64,000 nucleotides of DNA from Murinocardiopsis flavida (GTDB lineage Bacteria > Actinomycetota > Actinomycetes > Streptosporangiales > Streptosporangiaceae). Location of the stretch: contig NZ_PYGA01000004.1 in NCBI RefSeq assembly GCF_003014485.1, positions 124,001 to 188,000 of the forward strand. Direction: 5' to 3'. Positions 58,492 to 64,000 of this stretch are shown here, piece by piece. Below the pieces are notes generated by a model. That model saw nothing but the letters and a program-made list of their open reading frames with translations. It was not told the DNA's origin and ran no database searches. A program made the position numbers and the translations under genes. The number at the start of each line of letters is the position of its first letter. Within the stretch, counting starts at the first letter, position 1.

Positions 58492-59004
58492 ATGGTCGCA
58501 CACGTGCCGTTCACCGGCGGCGAGAAGCAGAGCCTGCACATTGCCCTGGACCGGCACCGCGACGCGGTGCTGTGGAAGCTCGACGGACTGGACGAGGACC
58601 GGCTGCGCCGCCCGGTGACCCCCTCGGGCATGAGCCTGCTGGGGCTGGTCCAGCACCTCGCGGGCGCCGAACTCGGCTGGTTCTGCCTGACGTTCGGCCG
58701 CCCGTGCGAGCCCCTGCCGTTCGCGGTCGAAGGCGATGCGGCGTCCGACTGGCACGTGGCGTCCGACGAGCCGGCCAAGGACGTCCTGGAGTTCTACCGC
58801 CGCGCCCGGGCCGCCGCGGACGAGGCGATCGAGGGCCTCGACATCGACGCCACCGGTACCGCGTTCGCGTTCTTCGACGGCGCCACTGTTTCGCTGCGCT
58901 GGACCCTGATCCACATGCTCGAAGAGGTCGCCCGGCACGCGGGCCACGCCGACATCCTGCGCGAGTCCCTCGACGGGTCCACGGGAGACCACCGCCGGGG
59001 CTGA
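58492..59004 (+). CDS. DinB/DUF664-family protein
   Basis: A 170-residue four-helix-bundle protein. The pattern SLHIALDRHRDAVLWKLDGL, TPSGMSLLGLVQHLAGAELG and WTLIHMLEEVARHAGHADIL places the metal-binding His residues in helices 2 and 4 (HLAGAE, HAGHADI). DUF664 members include mycothiol-dependent maleylpyruvate isomerase-like and S-transferase enzymes. It stands alone. Confidence 0.9.
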   Translation: MVAHVPFTGGEKQSLHIALDRHRDAVLWKLDGLDEDRLRRPVTPSGMSLLGLVQHLAGAELGWFCLTFGRPCEPLPFAVEGDAASDWHVASDEPAKDVLEFYRRARAAADEAIEGLDIDATGTAFAFFDGATVSLRWTLIHMLEEVARHAGHADILRESLDGSTGDHRRG

Positions 59005-59485
59005 GGGTCGGCGGTGGGCCGCCGTGGCGTGTCCCGACCGAGGCTGGTGGGGTGCCGTCCTCGCCTACCCCGATCGCCGAAGGGCGTCCTCTCGGCGGGA
59101 ATCCGGACGGGTTCCCCTTCAGGCCCTGAGGTGTCCGCCGCGAACCGCCCCCCGTTGGCCGGTGGGGACGGTCTGCGCCCCGGTTCGCGCCCGCGCGCGG
59201 GCGAGGGTCCGGGCCGCGTTCCCCAGACGACAGGAGGTGCCCGCGCGCGGGATGCCCCGACGCTGGGCAGGCGGAGGATCCGAGGACGGTCGCGATGGTG
59301 CTGCACAGGTGCGGCTGGGCTCCGGGCGGGGCCCGCGCCGGGGCCACGGACGTGCTTACGGCGGCCGGCGTGTACCGGCCCCGTGCGATGAGCAGGGCCC
59401 CTGGGGGGTGTGCGGGGCTACCGCCCAAAAATTTTGCCGGTACGGAAATATTGCCTTTTCGGCAAAATGTATTACGGTGGTCGGC
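59005..59485. other. Gap before TetR / FAD monooxygenase pair
   Basis: 481 bp. Left 400 bp are GC-rich with no supportable gene. The right 60 bp are AT-rich and carry the operator-like inverted repeats before tetR. Confidence 0.55.
59431..59468. promoter_or_regulatory. ATTTTGCCG/CGGCAAAAT operator candidate before tetR
   Basis: ATTTTGCCG (59431-59439) and CGGCAAAAT (59460-59468) are perfect inverted copies 20 bp apart, with a third half-site making TTGCC-TTTTC-GGCAA (59451-59465). The block ends 17 bp before the tetR ATG, so it covers the promoter. Suits autoregulation. Confidence 0.65.
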
Positions 59486-60130
59486 ATGGCACCAGGAGAG
59501 CGCGTCCCCGCGGGGCTGCGTGAACGCAAGAAGCAGCAGACCCGGGCCGCGCTGACCCGCGCCGCGATCCGCCTCACCGTCGAACGCGGCTTCGACGACG
59601 TCACGGTGGAGGACGTCGCCGCCGCGGCGGAGGTGTCGGTGCGCACCTTCCGCAACTACTACTCCGGCAAGGCCGAGGCGATCGCCGCCGGGCACCTCCA
59701 GCGCGCCCTGCGCATCGCCGAGGAGCTGCGCGCCCGCCCCGCCGCCGAACCCCTGTGGGACGCACTCGCCGCCGCGGTCCAGGCCCCGTTCGCCCCGGAG
59801 CCCGACACCGACACCTTCACCGAGACCGGGACCGACTCCCCCGGCGCCCGGCCCTGGATCGGCGGGCTCCGCCTCATGCTCACCGAGCCGGCCGTGCGGG
59901 GCGAAGTCCTCAAGGCCGACGCCGCCGCCCAGGACGCGCTGGCCGCCGCCATCGCCGAGCGCACCGGCACGGCCGCCGAGGCGATGTACCCGCACCTGGC
60001 CGCCGCGGTGGTCTCCGCCGCGCTCTCGGTGGCCGTACAGCGCTGGCTGCGGTCCGAGGAGCCGGGCGACATCGCCCCGCTGCTGCGCGACGCCCTTGCC
60101 CAGGTCACGGCGGGCCTGCCCGCCCCTTAG
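59486..60130 (+). CDS. TetR-family regulator next to FAD monooxygenase
   Basis: A 214-residue TetR protein: RKKQQTRAALTRAAIRLTVE, then VEDVAAAAEVSVRTFRNYYS. C-terminal helices are Ala/Arg-rich, with the MftR-like C-terminal pattern (AAVVSAALSVAVQRWLRSEE). ATG 59486 is taken because the family starts near it. The monooxygenase follows on the same strand after 290 bp; control of both through the upstream repeat, or of a separate monooxygenase promoter, is possible. Confidence 0.9.
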   Translation: MAPGERVPAGLRERKKQQTRAALTRAAIRLTVERGFDDVTVEDVAAAAEVSVRTFRNYYSGKAEAIAAGHLQRALRIAEELRARPAAEPLWDALAAAVQAPFAPEPDTDTFTETGTDSPGARPWIGGLRLMLTEPAVRGEVLKADAAAQDALAAAIAERTGTAAEAMYPHLAAAVVSAALSVAVQRWLRSEEPGDIAPLLRDALAQVTAGLPAP

Positions 60131-60420
60131 CGGCCGCCGCGCCGCTCCCTTCCACCCCTCCGCTGCCTTCGGCCCTCGCTGTCCCGGCGCACCGTCGGCC
60201 CGTGCCGGGCCGGGCCACCCGCGCCTCCCCTCCCATCCCGCTCCCCCGCCGCCCCGCTGTCCGCGCATGCCCCGGCTCCGCTCCCCCGCGCCTCCAGCGC
60301 AGGCTCCCCGGGAGGGCAGGACGGCCGCCCCGCGAAGCCGCGGACAACGCACCCAGTAGCCAACGCACCCATGAACCACACCGGCCCGCCCCGGGCCGCC
60401 CGACAACGCACGGAGAACCG

Positions 60421-62004
60421 ATGATCGCCGATGTCGTCATTGCCGGAGGCGGCCCCAACGGGCTGATGCTGGCCTGTGAACTGGCCCTGGCCGGGGTCCG
60501 CCCCCTCGTCCTGGAACGCCTGCCGGAGCCCAGCCGCGAACCCAAGGCCAACGGCCTCCTCGGCCAGGTCGTCACCGTGCTCGACCGCCGCGGCCTGTAC
60601 ACGCCCCTCAGCGGCCACCCCGGCCCGCCCCAACCCAACACCGGCTATTTCATGTTCGGCGGGCTGGCCCTGGACCTGGGCATGCTGGCCGACAGCCCCG
60701 TCCACGCCCTGGCGGTGCCCCAGCGCCGCATCGTCGAGGTCTTGGAGGAGCGCGCCGGGGAACTCGGCGTGCGGATCCGGCGCGGGCACGAGGTCCGCGC
60801 ATTCCAGCAGGACGGCGACGCGGTCACCGTCGAGGCGGGCGGTCCCGACGGCGCCTACCGGGTGCGGGCCCGCTACCTCGTGGGCGCGGACGGCGCCCAC
60901 AGCGTCGTCCGCAAGCGGTCGGGGATCGGGTTCCCCGGTGTCAGCTACGACCGGACGACCACCCGCACGGCGCACGCCGCGGTCCCGGCCGGCTGGGTGG
61001 ACCCCGGCAGCGGGGTGCTGACCGTGCCCGGTCACGGCCCCGTCCGGCCGTTCCTGCCCCTGCGCACCGAGCACGGAGGGTTCTCCTATGCGCCGCTGCC
61101 GGGCGGGCCGCCGCTGGTCAGCACCACCGAATGGGACCTCCCCGCCGACGGGGGCCCGATGACGCTGGCGGAGCTCCAGGCGAGCATCCGCCGGGTCCTG
61201 GGCGCCGACGTGCCGCTCGACCCGCCCGAAGGGATGGACGCGCCGGTGCTGCGCCGCCTGTCCGGGGGCAACACCCGCATGGCGGAGCGGTTCCGCGACG
61301 GCCGCGTGTTCCTGGTCGGCGACGCCGCCCACGTGTTCACCGCGGGCGGCGGTCCCGGGCTCAACCTCGGCATGCAGGACGCGGTCAACCTCGGGTGGAA
61401 GCTCGCCGCCCGGCTCCGCGGCGGCGCCCCGGACGGGCTGCTGGACACCTACGAGCAGGAGCGGCGCCCCGCTGCCGCGCGCATGGTCACCTACGCGCGG
61501 GCGCAGGCGGCGCTGCTCGCCCCGGGCGGCGACGTCACCGCGCTGCGCACCCTGGTCGGGGAGTTCCTCGGCGAGCAGGGCGTCGTGCAGCGCCTCGCCG
61601 ACCTCACCGCGGGCACCGACGTCGTCTACCCCATGGGCGGCGGCGCGGGGCATCCGCTGGTGGGGCGGTGCGCCCCGGAGATGGAGTTGCGGACCGCCGA
61701 GGGGCCGGTGCGCCTGGCGGAGGCGGCGGCGGGCGGGCGGCCGCTGCTGCTCGACCTGACCGGGGGCGCCGCGGCGGCGGGGGCGCTGGCGGCGTGGCGG
61801 GGCCGGGTCGACACCGTCACCGCGGCGCCCCCGGACGCCGATGCCGGCGCCGGCGCCGGTGGAGGTGCCACCGCGCTGCTGTTGCGGCCGGACGGGTACG
61901 TGGCGTGGGCGTCGGAGTCGGCCCGCCCGGGCCCCGCGGAACTGGACGCGCTGCGCGCGGCGGCGCAGCGGTGGTTCGGTACGCCCGCCCCTGCTCCCGT
62001 CTGA
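60421..62004 (+). CDS. FAD-dependent aromatic monooxygenase (PheA/TfdB, PgaE-like)
   Basis: A 527-residue class A flavin monooxygenase. FAD site GGGPNGLMLACELALAGVRP (10-29) with VLERLPEP, the DG motif GADGAHSVVRKRSG and the GD motif VFLVGDAAHVFTAGGGPGLN; the C-terminal about 100 residues form the thioredoxin-like domain of phenol- and polyketide-hydroxylases. It hydroxylates an aromatic or inactivates an aromatic antibiotic (rifampicin monooxygenase is a relative). GGAGAACCG precedes the ATG. The upstream TetR is the likely regulator. Confidence 0.93.
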   Translation: MIADVVIAGGGPNGLMLACELALAGVRPLVLERLPEPSREPKANGLLGQVVTVLDRRGLYTPLSGHPGPPQPNTGYFMFGGLALDLGMLADSPVHALAVPQRRIVEVLEERAGELGVRIRRGHEVRAFQQDGDAVTVEAGGPDGAYRVRARYLVGADGAHSVVRKRSGIGFPGVSYDRTTTRTAHAAVPAGWVDPGSGVLTVPGHGPVRPFLPLRTEHGGFSYAPLPGGPPLVSTTEWDLPADGGPMTLAELQASIRRVLGADVPLDPPEGMDAPVLRRLSGGNTRMAERFRDGRVFLVGDAAHVFTAGGGPGLNLGMQDAVNLGWKLAARLRGGAPDGLLDTYEQERRPAAARMVTYARAQAALLAPGGDVTALRTLVGEFLGEQGVVQRLADLTAGTDVVYPMGGGAGHPLVGRCAPEMELRTAEGPVRLAEAAAGGRPLLLDLTGGAAAAGALAAWRGRVDTVTAAPPDADAGAGAGGGATALLLRPDGYVAWASESARPGPAELDALRAAAQRWFGTPAPAPV

Positions 62005-62134
62005 GGGCCGCGCCGACGTTCCGGCCCCTCGGCCCACGCGCGAGTACCGCTGCCCTCAGGCCGGCCTAGCGGCCGGAGCCGGGGCCTGGTTAGGTTATGG
62101 CGCGCAGGCAGTGGCGGACGGAGGAGGAGCGCCG

Positions 62135-63556
62135 GTGGCGGTCGGACAACGGGTGGGCGGGTTCCGCCTGGTCCGACAACTGGGCGCGGGCGGGTTCGGC
62201 ACGGTCCACCTGGGCGAGGACGCTGCGGGTCGGCGGGCGGCGGTGAAGTTGCTGCACCCCCACCTTGCCCAGGATCCCCAGGTGCGCCGCTACTTCGTCC
62301 AGGAGCTGGCCACCGCGCGCACGGTGCAGGGGTTCTGCCTCGCGGCGATCGTGGCCGCCGACGCCGCGGGCGAGCGGCCCTGGATCGCCACCGAGTACGT
62401 CGACGGCCCCACCCTGGACCAGGCCGTGCGCGAACACGGCCCCCGCACCGGCGGGGACGTGCAGCGCCTGGCGGTGCAGACCATCACCGCGCTGGCGGCG
62501 ATCCACGCCGCCGGGGTGGTGCACCGCGACCTCAAACCCGCCAACATCCTGCTCGGGCCCGACGGGGCGCGGGTGATCGACTTCGGTATCGCCCGCGCCC
62601 TGGACGCCGGCACCGCCTCGGCCACCCGCATCGGAACCCTGGGTTACATGGCGCCGGAGCAGGTCGAGGGCACCGCGCTGGGCCCGGCCGCGGACCTGTT
62701 CGCCTGGGGCGCGGTCATGATCCACGCCGCGACCGGCGCGGAGGCGTTCCCCGGCCCCACCCAGGCCGCCCGCATCCACCAGGTCCTCACCCACCCGCCC
62801 CAGACCGGGGACCTGGCCGACCCCCTGCTGGGCATCGTCCTGGCCTGCACGGCCAAGGACCCCGCCCACCGTCCCACCGCACGCCAGGTCCTGGACATGC
62901 TCCTCACCGGCCGCACCACGCCCCCTCCGGATACGGAGCAGACCCGGCGCTACACCGCCGACGAGACCGTGCCCGAACCCGATCCGGCATTGTGGGACAG
63001 CAGCGCCACCGACCCGACCCCCTTCACCGCCGACGCCCTGCTCCCGCAGCGGTTCACCACCGACAATGCCATCGCGTTCGCCCGGGTGGCCACGGGAGCC
63101 CGTCCCTGCACCAAGGCCGCGACCGGCAAAGGCGGGCTCACCGCGGAGGAGGTGATCGAGGAGATCACGGCCCGCGGGTGCACGCAGGTGATGACCGGGG
63201 TCTATGTGGAGCAGCCCGGCCCGCGTGCCACCCCCGGCAACCCCGTCCAGGTCTCGGTCATGGTCCTCCCGTTCCCCGACACCGCAGCGGCCCGCGACGC
63301 CCGTGACTACCTCAGCGGCCCCGCGCGCTGGCACCTCACCACGTGGCGTGAGCACACCGGCCCCGGCACCCGGCCCATGACCCCGCACATCCGGTACTAC
63401 CGCTGGTCCCACAACCGCCTCGCCCACCGGTACGTGGTCACCGTGATGGCCCACCGCACCGACCTCACCACCGACGGCGGGATCAAGCCGTGGCTGGAAT
63501 CCGCGGCGGCCGAAGCCTGCCGCTCCAGCGGGCCGCAGAACCACCGCGGCCCCTGA
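62135..63556 (+). CDS. Soluble Ser/Thr protein kinase with novel C-terminal domain
   Basis: A 473-residue Hanks-type kinase. Gly loop QLGAGGFGTVHLG, Lys in AAVKLLHPH, catalytic HRDLKPANILL, DFGIARAL and APEQVEG are intact, so it should be active. Kinase domain about 6-265, a Pro/Thr-rich linker to about 300, then a 165-residue C-terminal domain of unknown type with two cysteines (CTKAATG, GCTQVMTG). No transmembrane segment is found, unlike PknB-type kinases. GTG 62135 is chosen because GGAGGAGG lies six bases upstream. Confidence 0.88.
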   Translation: MAVGQRVGGFRLVRQLGAGGFGTVHLGEDAAGRRAAVKLLHPHLAQDPQVRRYFVQELATARTVQGFCLAAIVAADAAGERPWIATEYVDGPTLDQAVREHGPRTGGDVQRLAVQTITALAAIHAAGVVHRDLKPANILLGPDGARVIDFGIARALDAGTASATRIGTLGYMAPEQVEGTALGPAADLFAWGAVMIHAATGAEAFPGPTQAARIHQVLTHPPQTGDLADPLLGIVLACTAKDPAHRPTARQVLDMLLTGRTTPPPDTEQTRRYTADETVPEPDPALWDSSATDPTPFTADALLPQRFTTDNAIAFARVATGARPCTKAATGKGGLTAEEVIEEITARGCTQVMTGVYVEQPGPRATPGNPVQVSVMVLPFPDTAAARDARDYLSGPARWHLTTWREHTGPGTRPMTPHIRYYRWSHNRLAHRYVVTVMAHRTDLTTDGGIKPWLESAAAEACRSSGPQNHRGP

Positions 63557-63574
63557 CCGGGCCCGCCGCCGCGG

Positions 63575-64000
63575 TCAGCCGGGCCTGCTGGGCGTGCGGG
63601 CCGTACCCCGTTCGAGCGTGCGCAGCCGTGTGAACGGCACCGCTGCGGCGAGCGCCACGGCGACCGCCCCCACGAGCAGGAGGGCGGGCCCGGGGCCGGA
63701 GCCGTCGATGACGGCGCCCGCGGCCGCGGACGCCAGCGACGCCCCGAGGTTCACGGCGGTGTTGACCCAGGTCGAGGCTTCCGTCCGGCTGCGCTCCGCA
63801 ACGATCGTGTCGGCGATGAGGTACCCGGTGATGAGGGACGGGGCGAGGAAGAACCCGACGAGCGCGAGGCCCGCGGCGACGGGGACGAGCGCGTCCAGCC
63901 GGGACACGAGAACCGCGGCGAGCCCCATGCCGGCGCACAGGGCGAACAGCCGCGTTCCGATTCCCGCCCTCAAGTTCAGCTGCCCGTAGAGGAGCCCGCC
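63575..64000 (-). CDS. MFS transporter, C-terminal part (cut by window edge)
   Basis: The frame enters from beyond 64000: upstream of residue ATG-like positions it continues without stop as GGLLYGQLNLRAG, an MFS loop. The visible 141 residues hold about five hydrophobic segments (FALCAGMGLAAVLVS, VPVAAGLALVGFFLAPSLI, AVNLGASLASAAAGAVI, ALLLVGAVAVALAAAVPF) and end in a short basic tail, the C-terminal half of an MFS drug-type transporter. It converges on the kinase gene. Confidence 0.82.
   Translation of the reverse strand, partial: GGLLYGQLNLRAGIGTRLFALCAGMGLAAVLVSRLDALVPVAAGLALVGFFLAPSLITGYLIADTIVAERSRTEASTWVNTAVNLGASLASAAAGAVIDGSGPGPALLLVGAVAVALAAAVPFTRLRTLERGTARTPSRPG

Noticed and set aside
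58511-60406. 631-codon minus-strand open frame over DinB and TetR genes
   Set aside because: Antisense low-complexity shadow; crosses an AT-rich operator region and two well-supported plus-strand genes.

Overview
The window is very GC-rich, densely coded DNA with short intergenic gaps, many GTG starts, ATGA/GTGA stop-start overlaps and mostly G/C-ending codons. This is typical of a filamentous actinobacterium. The gene families and the type I-E-like CRISPR repeat would fit Nocardiopsaceae or a relative, but that placement is inference. There are no rRNA or tRNA genes and no ribosomal or replication genes. The content is accessory: small regulator/effector modules, exporters and stress or detoxification enzymes.

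Layout. 0-6 kb: a TetR repressor facing a P450-ferredoxin pair, then a SnoaL-like protein, a small membrane protein, a tyrosine recombinase and a large orphan protein. 6-11 kb: a sugar ABC importer (two permeases divergent from a lipoprotein binding protein, no ATPase here). 11-14.6 kb: a ribbon-helix-helix regulator, a DUF4097 protein and a DrrA/DrrB-type exporter behind repeated TGACGTCA-like boxes. 14.6-24 kb: an ArsR/SRPBCC pair with two operator palindromes, an MHS transporter, a GIDE-like membrane protein, a nucleoside deaminase, an ankyrin/HD pair, a TetR facing an ABC exporter, and a methyltransferase. 23.9-26.6 kb: a 21-heptamer G-rich minisatellite touching a RelE/Phd toxin-antitoxin pair, a virginiamycin-B-lyase-like protein, and a 10-repeat CRISPR array without cas genes.

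26.7-37 kb: a SagB-type nitroreductase, an ADP-ribosylglycohydrolase, an EamA transporter and an amino-acid permease whose 3' coding ends overlap, a two-component system with a coupled P-loop kinase, a hydrolase, exonuclease III, and a TetR/SDR pair sharing one operator sequence. 37-49 kb: a very large LuxR regulator, DinB, VOC, a second tyrosine recombinase, DUF418, an XRE/MmyB regulator facing a SnoaL-NmrA operon, an unusual cluster of five short GGAG...CTCC repeats, TetR and LysE. 49-50 kb is a gene-poor gap with strong AT-rich palindromes. 50-64 kb: OFA transporter, arginase-family enzyme, DHA2 exporter with its own TetR and an 18-bp perfect dyad over the start codon, AraC facing TauE/SafE, two further MFS genes, SdpI, DinB, TetR plus FAD monooxygenase, and a soluble Ser/Thr kinase.

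Two window-scale patterns stand out. From about 37.4 to 48 kb the + strand is C-rich whichever strand is coding, and from about 50 to 57.7 kb it is G-rich whichever strand is coding, so GC skew flips inside the 48-50 kb gap. Many regulators also have a readable palindromic operator beside their own gene, so the window gives a set of testable regulator-target pairs. The strongest candidates for undescribed biology are the GGAG...CTCC repeat cluster, the G-quadruplex-like heptamer array at the toxin gene, the exporter start-codon dyad, the tandem hairpins before the histidine kinase, and the RHH/DUF4097/DrrAB cassette.
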